Positions 24,055 through 32,424 of a DNA stretch of 64,000 bases are shown piece after piece. Positions within the stretch are counted from its first letter, which is position 1, and every line of letters starts with the position of its first letter. The stretch lies in contig CAVXKY010000003.1 in the NCBI GenBank assembly GCA_963762425.1, positions 37,030 through 101,029 of the forward strand, read 5' to 3'. The position numbers and the translations under genes are program-made. Under the pieces are notes generated by a model that was given only the letters and a program-made list of their open reading frames with translations, was not told where the DNA came from and made no database searches. This DNA is from REEB95 sp963762425 (GTDB lineage: Bacteria > Pseudomonadota > Alphaproteobacteria > ATCC43930 > CGMCC-115725).

Positions 24055-24360
24055 TTACGGAATCGCGTCCGGCGGCGGTTCCTCCGGCAGGCGCGGCTTT
24101 TTCGCCGCCGGTGGCGGCGGCTGCAGCCGCCGCGCGATCTCCTCTTCCTCCAGGAACACGCCGGCGGGGCCGGTGATCTGGAAGACGATGAAGCCCAGCT
24201 TCAGCAAATGCCGGGCGCGCTCGACCGCCGCGGCCTGGGATTTCTCGACCGCCTGGCTCCAAGTCCCCGATGCCGGCCGGCGCGTTTCCCAAAATATCAC
24301 CCAACGCTCGCCGGTGTCGTATTCCGGGGCGGCTTTGAACGAGGTGCGGTTGTAGGCCAT
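24055..24360 (-). CDS. Small hypothetical protein, end of infA-rpsU operon
   Basis: A 101-aa soluble protein beginning MAYNRTSFKAAPEYDTGERWVIFWETRR. The middle part has an alternating aromatic/charged pattern followed by a helix (VEKSQAAAVERARHLLKLGF). The C-terminal third is Pro/Lys-rich and probably disordered. No family recognised. It is 11 bases downstream of the 76-aa gene and just ahead of the terminator, so it belongs to the ribosomal operon by position. Confidence 0.7.
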   Translation of the reverse strand: MAYNRTSFKAAPEYDTGERWVIFWETRRPASGTWSQAVEKSQAAAVERARHLLKLGFIVFQITGPAGVFLEEEEIARRLQPPPPAAKKPRLPEEPPPDAIP

Positions 24361-24371
24361 GATCTCGGTCT

Positions 24372-24602
24372 CTATACGGTCTTGAGCGTCGACTTGCGGC
24401 GCGGGGCAGGCGCGGCCTCGGCCGCTATCTTGTCCGCCGCTTCCTTGGCGAGGCGAAGTCCGCGCAACCGCGCCACCTTCGCCGCTTCCTCCTGGCGTTC
24501 CTTGTCCCGGGCCTTCAGGACTTCCTCGCCCTTCTTCTTTTCCTTGCCCCACAGGGCTTGCGCGCGGCTCCGTGCCGCGGCGTCCCGTTCCGAATTTCCC
24601 AT
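24372..24602 (-). CDS. Small charged helical protein
   Basis: A 76-aa protein made almost entirely of Lys, Glu, Ala and Arg, with a predicted long helix from residue 8 to 55 and a basic tail. The ribosome site GGAAGGAG sits 8 bases ahead of the ATG, inside the end of the preceding gene. The ATG overlaps that gene's TGA. It could bind RNA or the ribosome, given its neighbours, but nothing in the sequence proves this. Confidence 0.7.
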   Translation of the reverse strand: MGNSERDAAARSRAQALWGKEKKKGEEVLKARDKERQEEAAKVARLRGLRLAKEAADKIAAEAAPAPRRKSTLKTV

Positions 24603-24919
24603 CAACAATCTCCTTCCGATCCCGTAGTCACGGCGCGCAAGGTTTCCGTGCCGATCATGCGCAACACCCGCGGGCGCAACACGCCCGGGTCGTACCCGGC
24701 GGCGTTGCACGCGGCCTGGAAATCCGCGCCGTTGCGGATGAACCAGCTGCGCGCGTCCTGCCGTAGCTGCTCGCGCTGGAGCAGGTTGGAAACCGTCGCC
24801 ACGTCGTCCATTGCGTCGGCAAGCGCGCGGCTGATGACGGCGCACCATAACTGCCGCTCCGGAGACTCGTGGAGGACTTGCTCGCTCCGACCGATGTATT
24901 CAGCCGCGACGGCCTGCAT
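24602..24919 (-). CDS. Small hypothetical protein with a WF..NGADF..AC..AGYDP motif
   Basis: A 105-aa soluble protein. The second half (SWFIRNGADFQAACNAAGYD and following Val-Leu-Arg-Pro) follows a pattern seen in small phage- and chromosome-encoded alphaproteobacterial proteins of unknown function, where W, DF, C, AG and D are conserved. It lies 14 bases after rpsU and overlaps the next gene by one base. Whether it is an ancient phage remnant or a translation accessory is unknown. Confidence 0.7.
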   Translation of the reverse strand: MQAVAAEYIGRSEQVLHESPERQLWCAVISRALADAMDDVATVSNLLQREQLRQDARSWFIRNGADFQAACNAAGYDPGVLRPRVLRMIGTETLRAVTTGSEGDC

Positions 24920-24933
24920 CGCCGAACTCCAGG

Positions 24934-25137
24934 CTAGTAACCTTCGCGCTCCATGCGCTTGCGCATGGTCTTGCGGTGCCGCCGGACGGCTTCGGCCTTC
25001 TCGCGCACCCGGCGCTCGGACGGCTTCTCGTAGGTGCGCCGCCGCTTCATTTCGCGGAACACGCCTTCGCGCTGCATCTTCTTCTTCAGGACGCGCAGCG
25101 CCTGGCCGACGTCGTTATCCCTGACGAGTACTTGCAA
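24934..25137 (-). CDS. rpsU: 30S ribosomal protein S21
   Basis: A 67-aa S21 with the family signature VRDNDVGQALRVLKKKMQREG and an Arg/Lys-rich C-terminal helix. It binds the small subunit near the anti-Shine-Dalgarno end of 16S rRNA and affects initiation. It sits 15 bases downstream of infA, a sensible pairing for initiation control. Confidence 0.97.
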   Translation of the reverse strand: MQVLVRDNDVGQALRVLKKKMQREGVFREMKRRRTYEKPSERRVREKAEAVRRHRKTMRKRMEREGY

Positions 25138-25152
25138 ATTTCATCTCCTCGA

Positions 25153-25422
25153 TCACCGCCGGCGCTTGAAGGGCCGCGTGCCCATGGAGGGCATGGCCTT
25201 CTCGTCCTTGTGGCGGAAATTGATGCGCCCCTTGGTCAAATCGTAAGGCGTCAATTCGACGGTGACCCGGTCGCCCGCCAGCATGCGGATGCGCGCCTTG
25301 CGCATTTTGCCCGAGGCGTAGGCGAGGATCTCGTGCTCATTGTCGAGGCGGACGCGGAACCGCGTGTCGGGCAAAAGCTCGAGCACCGTGCCGTCGACCT
25401 CGATCAAGGCCTCTTTGGTCAT
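25153..25422 (-). CDS. infA: Translation initiation factor IF-1
   Basis: An 89-aa OB-fold IF-1. The core (IEVDGTVLELLPDTRFRVRL, GKMRKARIRMLAGDRVTVEL, YDLTKGRINFRHK) is typical. The 16-residue basic tail beyond the usual end is common in alphaproteobacterial second copies of infA. The start MTKEAL is chosen by family match. It is the first gene of the leftward cluster after cspA. Confidence 0.95.
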   Translation of the reverse strand: MTKEALIEVDGTVLELLPDTRFRVRLDNEHEILAYASGKMRKARIRMLAGDRVTVELTPYDLTKGRINFRHKDEKAMPSMGTRPFKRRR

Positions 25423-25494
25423 TGCGAATCGAATCTCCAAGACAGGCCGCGAGGGGGGACGTGAAAACGTCCCGCCGCGCAACTTGAACGGTAT

Positions 25495-25550
25495 TGGCCC
25501 GGACCCGAGATGTCCGGGAGCGTCGTATATCCCGGGCGCGTGCGCCCGGG
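25495..25550 (-). terminator. Two hairpins downstream of cspA
   Basis: A 6-bp stem CCGGAC/GTCCGG (25499-25517) and a near-perfect GC palindrome CCCGGGCGC-GT-GCGCCCGGG (25531-25550) follow the cspA stop. Neither has a clear T run, so they may act as mRNA-stabilising or Rho-associated structures rather than classic terminators. Confidence 0.5.
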
Positions 25551-25558
25551 CCTCGTCG

Positions 25559-25765
25559 TTAGACGAGCTTCAGATTGGCCGCCGAGGTCTTGCCTTGCTG
25601 GCCTTGCTCGAGGTCGAAGCTGACCTTCTGGCCCTCGTTCAGGCTGGCGATGCCGGCGCGTTCGACCGCCGAAATATGGACGAAGACGTCCTTGCCGCCG
25701 CTTTCGGGCTGGATGAAACCGAAGCCCTTTTGGGCGTTGAACCACTTAACCGTGCCGATAGCCAT
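25559..25765 (-). CDS. cspA: Cold-shock domain protein (CspA family)
   Basis: A 68-aa single cold-shock domain with RNP1 KGFGFI and RNP2 VFVHIS motifs. It is a single-stranded nucleic-acid-binding RNA chaperone. It is encoded upstream of infA on the same strand but separated by 136 bases with GC hairpins, so probably its own transcript. The 5' side (25766-25970) is about 200 bases without a gene and may hold a cold-shock leader. Confidence 0.96.
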   Translation of the reverse strand: MAIGTVKWFNAQKGFGFIQPESGGKDVFVHISAVERAGIASLNEGQKVSFDLEQGQQGKTSAANLKLV

Positions 25766-25972
25766 TGCTTGAGATCTCCGAAAAAAGCACCGTCCCGCAC
25801 AATCGCGCGACGGATCAGTTGTCGATGGGAACGGGGTGCAGGATCGGATTCACCGGGGGTATGACCCAGGGGCAATCCAAAAGCAGGCCGGACCCGGCCA
25901 AAACTGTAAGGGCAATCTATCGGATTTTCCATCAAAGGGCAAGGAGGCCGGAAGCCCTCTGCGGCAACGAAA

Positions 25973-25998
25973 AAGCCCCGCCTGGACAGGCGGGGCTT
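25973..25998 (-). terminator. Rho-independent terminator of dctP
   Basis: An 11-bp perfect stem AAGCCCCGCCT/AGGCGGGGCTT with a 4-base loop. It is followed on the minus strand by a T run. It is placed 27 bases after the dctP stop codon. Confidence 0.9.
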
Positions 25999-26024
25999 CC
26001 CCGTTTCCGTCTCCGCCCGCCGGT

Positions 26025-27110
26025 TCAGACCGACTTGCGCGCGTACATGTAGTTGTCGAACTGCTGCTCCTCGACCCGCATCCATTCGTCCTGCGCGTTG
26101 AGGTAGTCCGACCACGGCCCGTAGATTTTCTTGAACTTCGGGTTGCGCGCCAATTCTTCCGCGTAAAGCTCGCGGGTCGCCTTGTAGGAGGCGTCCATGA
26201 TCGGCTTCGACCAATAGCGCAACTGCGTGCCGCCGGCGATCAGCCGCTTCAGCGCCTGCGGATTGAGGAAGTCGTAGGCGGCGAGCACCCGGGTGTTGGC
26301 GTCGGCCGCGGCGGTCCGGACCATCGCCTGGTAGGTCTTCGGCAGCGTGTTCCATTGCTGGAGGTTGATGTAGAGCGAGAGGTTGGTCTGACCCTCCCAC
26401 CAGCCCGGCGCATAGTAGTATTTCGCGACCTTGTAGAATCCGAGCTTCTCGTCGTCATAGGGGCCGACCCACTCGGCGCCGTCGATCGTGCCCTTCTCGA
26501 GCGCGGGATAGATGTCGGCGCCGCCCAATTGCTGCGGCACCACGCCGAGCTTGGTCAGAACCGCGCCGCCCCAGCCGCCGATGCGGAACTTGACGCCCTT
26601 CATGTCTTCGACCGTCTTGATCTCCTTGCGCCACCAGCCGCCCGCCTGGGTCCCGGTGTTGCCGGCCGGCATGGGAAGGATGTTGTAATCCTTGAAGAAG
26701 TCGTTGATCGCGTCCTGCCCGCCGGCCTCGCGCAGCCACGAGGTCATGATGCGGTAATTCATGCCGAAGGGCACGGTGGCGTCGAAGGTGAAGGTCGGGT
26801 CCTTGCCGACGTAATAGTAGCTGGCGGTGTGGCCCATCTCGACCGTGCCGTTCTGCACCGCGTCCAGCACCTGGAGCGGCGGCACGATCTCGCCGCCGGC
26901 GAAGACGCGGACCTGGAACTTCTGGTCGGTCATCTCGGCCATGCGATTGGCGAAATATTCGGCGCCGCCGAAGATGGTGTCGAGACTCTTGGGCCAACTG
27001 GTCGCCATGCGCCAGTTGATCGTCGGCGATGATTGCGCGATCGCCGGCGCTGCGATGGTGCTGGCGGCCAATCCCGCGCCGCCGGCGGCCAAAAACTTGC
27101 GTCGATTCAT
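26025..27110 (-). CDS. dctP: TRAP transporter periplasmic binding protein, TakP-like
   Basis: A 361-aa exported solute-binding protein. The start (GGGGAGG site) gives MNRRKFLAAGG, a twin-arginine-like signal cleaved after AIA. The mature sequence follows the 2-oxo-acid-binding TakP branch: the GVKFRIGGWGG ligand loop, GGADIYPALEKGTIDGAEW, and the Trp-rich YYAPGWWEG. It probably captures a 2-oxo acid or a related carboxylate and passes it to the divergent DctQM pair. A strong terminator follows. Confidence 0.92.
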   Translation of the reverse strand: MNRRKFLAAGGAGLAASTIAAPAIAQSSPTINWRMATSWPKSLDTIFGGAEYFANRMAEMTDQKFQVRVFAGGEIVPPLQVLDAVQNGTVEMGHTASYYYVGKDPTFTFDATVPFGMNYRIMTSWLREAGGQDAINDFFKDYNILPMPAGNTGTQAGGWWRKEIKTVEDMKGVKFRIGGWGGAVLTKLGVVPQQLGGADIYPALEKGTIDGAEWVGPYDDEKLGFYKVAKYYYAPGWWEGQTNLSLYINLQQWNTLPKTYQAMVRTAAADANTRVLAAYDFLNPQALKRLIAGGTQLRYWSKPIMDASYKATRELYAEELARNPKFKKIYGPWSDYLNAQDEWMRVEEQQFDNYMYARKSV

Positions 27111-27332
27111 GGATGGATCCTCCCCGGTTTGATTCTTGCTTCGGCCCCGGCTTTTTGCCGCTCGGCCGAGCTTACCTTTAATCATACACGATCAGGGGCC
27201 AAGCCCAAGGCCAATTTCCCAGGCCCGGCGGAGACCGATGGGAGTGGAAAAGGCGAGGGGCTTGCGGCTTTCCGGCACCCCGGCGGAATGCTATCGTTCA
27301 CGCGGGTTCCTGGTCATCGGGGGAATGTCGGA

Positions 27333-27836
27333 TTGACGGCGTTCGAGCGCTTGGCCGGGTGGATCGACCGGCTCAACGACACCATCGGCCGGGCGGTGGC
27401 GTGGCTCGCATTGCCGGTGATCGCCTGCCTGTTCCTGCAAATCCCGCTGCGCGAGGTCGTCCACAACTACTACCTGCAGGTCAACGACACCGGTCAGACC
27501 TTCCACGCCACGCTGTTCATGATCGCCACCGCCTATGCGATGCGATGGGACCAGCATGTGCGGGTCGACGTCTTCCATCGGTGGATGAGCCCGCGCGCCC
27601 GCGCCGTCGTCGAACTCGTTGGCACGGTGTTGTTTCTCTGGCCGTGGCTCGTGATGTTCGGGTGGTATTCGTGGCCGGTCGTCATCGAGTCCTGGAGCGA
27701 GCTCGAGGCGTACCCCGACACCTGGACGCCGGGGTATTTCCTGCTCCAGACGAACCTGGTCGTCTTCGATGCGCTGGTCGGGCTGCAGTCCATCGCCATC
27801 GTCATCCGGGCGGTGTCGGCGCTGAGGCGGCGATGA
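27333..27836 (+). CDS. dctQ: TRAP transporter small membrane subunit (DctQ), second system
   Basis: A 167-aa four-helix membrane protein, with family residues in DQHVRVDVFH. The start is probably TTG at 27333 after a GGGGGA site; an ATG at 27289 is in frame but less well placed. The use of TTG matches the other dctQ in this window. It overlaps dctM by 4 bases. It is divergent from the TakP-like binding protein gene across a 222-bp gap that should contain both promoters. Confidence 0.9.
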   Translation: MTAFERLAGWIDRLNDTIGRAVAWLALPVIACLFLQIPLREVVHNYYLQVNDTGQTFHATLFMIATAYAMRWDQHVRVDVFHRWMSPRARAVVELVGTVLFLWPWLVMFGWYSWPVVIESWSELEAYPDTWTPGYFLLQTNLVVFDALVGLQSIAIVIRAVSALRRR

Positions 27837-29332
27837 GCTTCTTGCTGACGCCCGAGGCGATGAGTTTCGCGATGTTCGTGGCGGTGTTCGCGCTGCTGAT
27901 GTTCGGGTACCCGGTCGGCTTCACGCTGATGGGCACGGCGATGCTGTTCGCGGGAATCGGCGCGGCGCGCGGGATCTTCGATCTCCACCTGCTTGCCGCC
28001 CTGCCGCTGCGCGTCACTGGCATCATGAACAACGACCTGCTCCAGGCGATTCCGCTTTTCCTCTATCTGGGCGTGATCCTGCAACGCACGACGCTGGCCG
28101 CGGACCTCCTGAACGGCCTCGGCGAGCTGTTCGGCCGCCGCGCCGGCGGACTCGCGGTCGCCACCATCGTCGTCAGCGCGATGCTCGCGCCGACCACCGG
28201 CGCCATCGGCGCGACCGTGCTCACGGTCGGGCTTATGTCGCTGCCCACGATGCTCAAGGCCAACTACGACAAGCGGCTCGCCTCGGGCGTCGTCTGCGCC
28301 GCCGGCACGCTCGGCACGGTGCTGCCGCCCTCGATCGTGCTGATCCTGCTCGGCACCACCATGCAAGGCGCCGCGATCGAGGCGCAGCTCGCCCGCGGCC
28401 AGCTGGTCACGCAGCCGCTGACGGTCGAGGACATTTATCTCGGCAGCGTCGGGCCGGTCGGGGTGTTGCTCGCGGCCTATCTGGCTTATGTCGTGTTCGT
28501 CGCCTGGCGGCATCCGGAGCGTTGTCCGCCGCCGCCCGGGGCCGAGGCGCGGCCGGATTACCGCCGGCTCGCCTTCACGCTGTTCACGCCGATGGCGCTC
28601 ATCCTCTTCATGCTCGGCCTGATCATCAGCGGCCTCGCCTACACGGTCGAGGCGGCGGCGACCGGCGCCATCGGCGCGACGATCTACGCGTTCGCGCGCC
28701 GCCAACTCAACTGGCAAAGGCTGACCGAAACGGTGCAACAGGTCGCCAGGCTCACGGCGATGGTCTTCCTGCTTCTGATCGGGGCTACCACGTTTTCGCT
28801 CGTGTTCCGCGGGCTCGACGGCGATCTGCTGGTCGGGCGCATTCTCGCCGCGGTGCCCGGCGGCAGCACGGGCGCGGTGCTCGCGGTGATGGCGGTGGTA
28901 TTCTTGTTGGGGTTTTTCCTCGATGCGATCGAGATCATCTTCCTGGTGGTGCCGATCGCCATGCCGCCGCTCCTGTTTCTCGGCGCCGATCCGGTCTGGC
29001 TCACGGTGCTGACGGCGATCAATCTCCAGACCGCCTTCCTCCATCCGCCTTTCGGGCTCGCGATCCTGTTCGTGCGCAGCGTGGCGCCGCCCGACGTCAA
29101 GACCACCGATCTCTACTGGGGCATCATTCCGTTCATCGCCATCAGCATCGCCGCGCTGATCCTGGTATGGGCCGCGCCCGGCCTGGTCACGGCGCTGCCC
29201 CGCCATGTCGAGACGCAACGGATGGTGGTGGCACCCGCCTCGCCGGGGCAGATGCCGCCGGCGCCGGCGAGCGATGAATCGCCGCCTTCGAGCGCCGATT
29301 TCGCCGCGCCGCCCGCCGCCAAATCCCATTGA
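27833..29332 (+). CDS. dctM: TRAP transporter large permease subunit (DctM), second system
   Basis: A 499-aa polytopic permease. Family blocks are IPLFLYLGVILQRTTLAADL, CAAGTLGTVLPPS and INLQTAFLHPPFGLAILF. The last 40 residues are a Pro/Ala-rich cytosolic tail. With the divergent TakP-like protein and DctQ it forms a complete TRAP importer, most likely for 2-oxo acids. Only about half the residues match the other DctM in the window, so the two are separate systems and not a recent duplication. Confidence 0.94.
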   Translation: MSFLLTPEAMSFAMFVAVFALLMFGYPVGFTLMGTAMLFAGIGAARGIFDLHLLAALPLRVTGIMNNDLLQAIPLFLYLGVILQRTTLAADLLNGLGELFGRRAGGLAVATIVVSAMLAPTTGAIGATVLTVGLMSLPTMLKANYDKRLASGVVCAAGTLGTVLPPSIVLILLGTTMQGAAIEAQLARGQLVTQPLTVEDIYLGSVGPVGVLLAAYLAYVVFVAWRHPERCPPPPGAEARPDYRRLAFTLFTPMALILFMLGLIISGLAYTVEAAATGAIGATIYAFARRQLNWQRLTETVQQVARLTAMVFLLLIGATTFSLVFRGLDGDLLVGRILAAVPGGSTGAVLAVMAVVFLLGFFLDAIEIIFLVVPIAMPPLLFLGADPVWLTVLTAINLQTAFLHPPFGLAILFVRSVAPPDVKTTDLYWGIIPFIAISIAALILVWAAPGLVTALPRHVETQRMVVAPASPGQMPPAPASDESPPSSADFAAPPAAKSH

Positions 29333-29677
29333 TGAACCGGGATTGGGCCGGAGTCGCCGGCTCTCCCGGCGCCACGGCGTCGCCTATGATTGATGGCGGC
29401 GATCGGCCGCAATCCCGCCAAGGTCACGAACAGGAACGGCGGGAACTCGAGAATGAAATAGCCCGGCGTGCGGGTCTCGGCGAATCGGGCGAAAGAGGGA
29501 TACGGGGTAGATTGGTATTAATTCAGCGATTACAACGGGTTTATTATTCGTTTTGGCCCGATTAAGCCGTCACCGGCCGGTTATTTGGTGTATTATGCGG
29601 GCAACGAGACTTGTCCGATACGCGATCGGACGGCCTCTTCCCCGCCGCACCTTTCCCCCGACGCAAAGGAGAGTCGC
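29333..29677. other. Intergenic region with AT-rich promoter stretch
   Basis: About 345 bases between dctM and the Sel1 gene. The left half, read leftward, encodes a short hydrophobic stretch (GYFILEFPPFLFVTLAGLRP) that may be a remnant of a membrane protein gene, with no start or stop in sensible places. The right part (29500-29600) is AT-rich and probably contains the promoter of the Sel1 gene. Confidence 0.4.
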
Positions 29678-30190
29678 ATGAAACGCCTGCTCCTTGCCGC
29701 CGCGCAAGGCGATGCCGACGCCCAGTTCAATCTCGGCGTCATGTACGACAACCGCATCGACGATCACGGCAACGCCGTCCGCCCCAGCGACGACAACGGC
29801 TATGACATCGACAGCAACCGCGCGGAAGCCATGAAGTGGCTGCTCGCCGCGGCCGAGCAAGGACTGCCGCGCGCCCAAACCCGGCTGGCCGAGCTTTACA
29901 CCGAAGGGCCCGACGCGGCCCTCCACCACATCAAGGCGTGCCAGTGGTTCATCCTGGCGAAAACCAGCCTCAACGGCTTCCATTTCGAACGGGCGCAGGC
30001 CGGCTATGACCGGGTTTGCGCGCTGATGACGCCGGCCCAGATCGCCACGGCCGCCACGCGCGCCAAGCTCTGGCAGCGCAAGGCGCGGCAAACCGCGGCC
30101 ATGAAGGCGGCGAAAATCCTCGCGGACGCCGCCAATAAAACGCGGCGGCGCGGGACCCATTCCCCGGCGCTGGCCGGAAGGTCCTCGTGA
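29678..30190 (+). CDS. Sel1-repeat (TPR-like) protein
   Basis: A 170-aa protein with an AAAGGAG ribosome site. It has two Sel1-like repeats: AAAQGDADAQFNLGVMY (residues 7-23) and WLLAAAEQGLPRAQTRLAELY (about 54-74), then a weaker HHIKACQWFILAK unit. Such helical-hairpin repeats serve as protein-protein scaffolds. There is no signal peptide at the chosen start, so it is predicted cytosolic. The basic Arg/Lys tail is unlike the repeats. The partner is unknown. Confidence 0.85.
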   Translation: MKRLLLAAAQGDADAQFNLGVMYDNRIDDHGNAVRPSDDNGYDIDSNRAEAMKWLLAAAEQGLPRAQTRLAELYTEGPDAALHHIKACQWFILAKTSLNGFHFERAQAGYDRVCALMTPAQIATAATRAKLWQRKARQTAAMKAAKILADAANKTRRRGTHSPALAGRSS

Positions 30191-30191
30191 C

Positions 30192-30392
30192 ATGGCCACC
30201 CAGCGCAAGGGCGTAAAGAAGCTCAAGCACTTCCAGCCGAGTGATTTCGGACACGCGGCGCATCAGGCGCAGGCCCCGCACGGCCACGCGCAAGACGGCG
30301 CCCATCACGGCAAGGAATCGACCCAGCGCGGCGGCGCGCAATTCGGCCGCTTCGCCGATCAGGCGCCGAAGGGCCCCCGCAAAGGCCAGTAA
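30192..30392 (+). CDS. Small basic His/Gln-rich protein
   Basis: A 66-aa product starting one base after the Sel1 gene stop. It is rich in His, Gln, Gly and Lys, with no hydrophobic core, and is probably disordered. The tight spacing argues for cotranscription and probably for a real gene. I recognise no family, and composition bias could also make this a chance frame. Confidence 0.5.
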   Translation: MATQRKGVKKLKHFQPSDFGHAAHQAQAPHGHAQDGAHHGKESTQRGGAQFGRFADQAPKGPRKGQ

Positions 30393-30514
30393 ACCGCGCC
30401 AAGCCTTCGCCGCGCGGGGCGCGCCGCTCTCGCCGCCGAAATCCCAGGCTCAACCCGCGCCGCGCCAACGCACGTGCCGCCGCCGCAAACGGAAATAGTT
30501 ACAGGAACTCAGCC

Positions 30515-31195
30515 ATGCGCATTCGCCATTCGGTTCCGTGCCTGCTCGCCGCCGCAATTCTGCTGGCGCTCTGCCCCGCGCCGCGGGCCGCGCCCGCCGA
30601 TCCGTCGGCGCTCGTCACGTCGTTCAATGCGCAGATTCACCGGATTTTCGCCGACGGCAGCCTTTCGGTCCCTGAACGCCGGTCGCGTTTCCGCGGCGTT
30701 CTCGACCAACGCGCCGACTTCCCGAGCATATCCTGCTTCGTCCTCGGAAATAATTGGCAGAAATCGGGCGATTCTTTCCGGCGGGAATTCAGCCGCGTCT
30801 TCGAGGATTACGTCATCCAGTCGCTCAGCGCCCGGCTCGCCGAATACAGCGGCGATACCATGACCGTGACGGGCACGCGCGCCGAGGGTCAGCACAGCAC
30901 CGTGGTAATGACGACGTTCGCTTATCCCAGCGGCGCGCTGGTGGCGCGGGTCGATTGGCGGCTGCGCGACACGCCCGGCGGTTTCAAGATCGTGGATGTC
31001 AGCGATTCCGGCGTCAGCCTGGCGCAGACCTATCGCGAGGAATTCGCGGCGGTGATCGCCCATGACGGCGGACAAGTGACCGCGCTCATTCCGGACATGC
31101 GCCAGAAGCTCGATTGGCGGGAGGCGAGCTATTCCGCGCCCGGCGCCACGCGCACCGATGCCGGCGCCATGCGGGTCAGCGAATGCGCGCCGTGA
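30515..31195 (+). CDS. MlaC/Ttg2D-family periplasmic protein, copy 1
   Basis: A 226-aa exported protein: signal peptide cleaved near residue 27 (PRAAPA), then an MlaC fold with the family blocks RFRGVLDQRADFPSISCFVLG, FRREFSRVFEDYV and DWRLRDT..GFKIVDVSDSG. MlaC-type proteins shuttle phospholipids between outer and inner membranes, and the Ttg2D branch is tied to solvent tolerance. There is no MlaFEDB complex nearby, so it may work with a distant permease. A close paralog lies 6.5 kb downstream. A CAGGAA ribosome site supports the start. Confidence 0.88.
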   Translation: MRIRHSVPCLLAAAILLALCPAPRAAPADPSALVTSFNAQIHRIFADGSLSVPERRSRFRGVLDQRADFPSISCFVLGNNWQKSGDSFRREFSRVFEDYVIQSLSARLAEYSGDTMTVTGTRAEGQHSTVVMTTFAYPSGALVARVDWRLRDTPGGFKIVDVSDSGVSLAQTYREEFAAVIAHDGGQVTALIPDMRQKLDWREASYSAPGATRTDAGAMRVSECAP

Positions 31196-31264
31196 AAATC
31201 GTGAAAGCGCCGGGCCCCCACCAGGGCCGGTAAATCGGGCTAGGCGCGGTTTGGATTAAAGGAA

Positions 31265-31292
31265 TCGGCCCGGGTCTTTCGACCCGGGCCGA
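31265..31292 (-). terminator. Strong hairpin downstream of the small secreted protein gene
   Basis: A 12-bp perfect stem around TCGGCCCGGGTC/GACCCGGGCCGA with a TTTC loop, 8 bases after the stop of the leftward 96-aa gene. The following minus-strand bases are only moderately T-rich (ATTCCTTTAATCC), so termination efficiency is uncertain. It could serve both converging transcripts. Confidence 0.6.
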
Positions 31293-31299
31293 CGCTTGC

Positions 31300-31590
31300 T
31301 TAGCGAATGTTGATATTGAGACCGGGCAGGTAAACGCCCGGGCCGTAAACCACCGGCGGCGGCGCGTAGTACGGCGCGTAGACCACCGGCGGCGCGGCAT
31401 AATAACCGCCGCCATAGCAGCAGCTGCCATGCCCGCGATCGCCGCGGTAGTCGCCGCGATCGCCCCGGTGATCGTCCGCGCTGGCGGACGCGACAAACGT
31501 CCCGAGCACGAGCAAGGCCGAGATTGCGAGCTCTGCCGCGAGCTTCGCCGGCAGGCGGCGTTTCGATTTGGTGTCGATGATGCAGGTCAT
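31300..31590 (-). CDS. Small exported Gly/Tyr/Pro-rich protein
   Basis: A 96-aa protein with a GAGGAGG ribosome site and a signal-anchor or signal peptide (hydrophobic residues 17-36, cleavage near ASA). The mature part begins with a DHRGDRGDYRGDRG repeat and continues as repeats of PPVVYAPYYAPPPVVY. Such Tyr/Pro-rich low-complexity proteins are frequent in alphaproteobacterial envelopes; function unknown. Two Cys next to each other (SCCYGG) might be redox-active or bind metal. Confidence 0.75.
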   Translation of the reverse strand: MTCIIDTKSKRRLPAKLAAELAISALLVLGTFVASASADDHRGDRGDYRGDRGHGSCCYGGGYYAAPPVVYAPYYAPPPVVYGPGVYLPGLNINIR

Positions 31591-31646
31591 TGCGACCTCC
31601 TCTGAAAAGCGTGTGTCACGGTCGCGGAACGCGATCGTTGACCGTG

Positions 31647-32186
31647 CTAGCTATGCGCCGGAGATTGTTCGTGGCCGAAGTTCTGGAACACCGCGTCGGC
31701 GTTCTTCTGCTGGGCGGCGGGCATCGCGGCGTAAAGCTTGCTGAAGGACGAAATCAGGTTCTTCAGTCCCTTGACATGCGCCTGGGCGAATTTCTCGTAG
31801 GTCTTCAAATCTTCCACCGCGGTCATGTTTTGCGGCGGCGTCAGCCGGGTTTGCGCGACCAGCTTGTCCATGTTGGTGGCGTTCTCGCGCATCGCCTGCG
31901 CGACGTTGTTCCATTTGGCGTCCTGGGCGGGCGTGATCTGCAACGATTCGTGCAGGTCGGCGATCCGGGTCTCGACGGTCTCCGCCTTGGTCGCGGCGGG
32001 GGCGTCGGCGGCCTGGGGTTGCGGCGTGGTTGCCTGCGCCAGCTGGATGGCGATGCTGGTGGCGCCGTCGGCGCGGGCATCGGACATCAGCGGGCCGGCG
32101 AGCATGGTGGCTCCCATCAGCGTCGCGATGGCGAGCGAGCGCACCAAGGGGGAGGAAATGGCAATCGGGTTGGCGAAAGACGACAT
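31647..32186 (-). CDS. Spy/CpxP-like periplasmic protein (LTXXQ motif)
   Basis: A 179-aa exported protein. The signal peptide ends near ARA (about residue 39), and the helical mature part contains QITPAQDAKW, a variant of the LTXXQ motif of the Spy/CpxP family. Spy is an ATP-independent periplasmic chaperone; CpxP also damps an envelope stress kinase. Ala/Gln/Met-rich helices throughout support this. The start is chosen at 32186 after an AAAGGGAA site. It sits next to the large hybrid kinase but runs from its own promoter. Confidence 0.8.
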   Translation of the reverse strand: MSSFANPIAISSPLVRSLAIATLMGATMLAGPLMSDARADGATSIAIQLAQATTPQPQAADAPAATKAETVETRIADLHESLQITPAQDAKWNNVAQAMRENATNMDKLVAQTRLTPPQNMTAVEDLKTYEKFAQAHVKGLKNLISSFSKLYAAMPAAQQKNADAVFQNFGHEQSPAHS

Positions 32187-32424
32187 GGTGGTTCCCTTTC
32201 TGGATTTGGCTGCAAAGATCGGTATCGCCGCTAAGGAACGGCGAAACTGAAGGTCGCGCACCCTAGAACCGTCTTTCGCCGGCGTCAGGCATCGGAAAAT
32301 ACTCATGGGCTGTATCGGCAACGATAACGGCGGCTGGGCTCGCGGCGGGGAGCGCCGGCGCCGGCGGTTAAGCGCCGCCGAGGGCGGCTTTCGGATGCCG
32401 GCCGGGCTTTCCCCGTGCCTCGCC

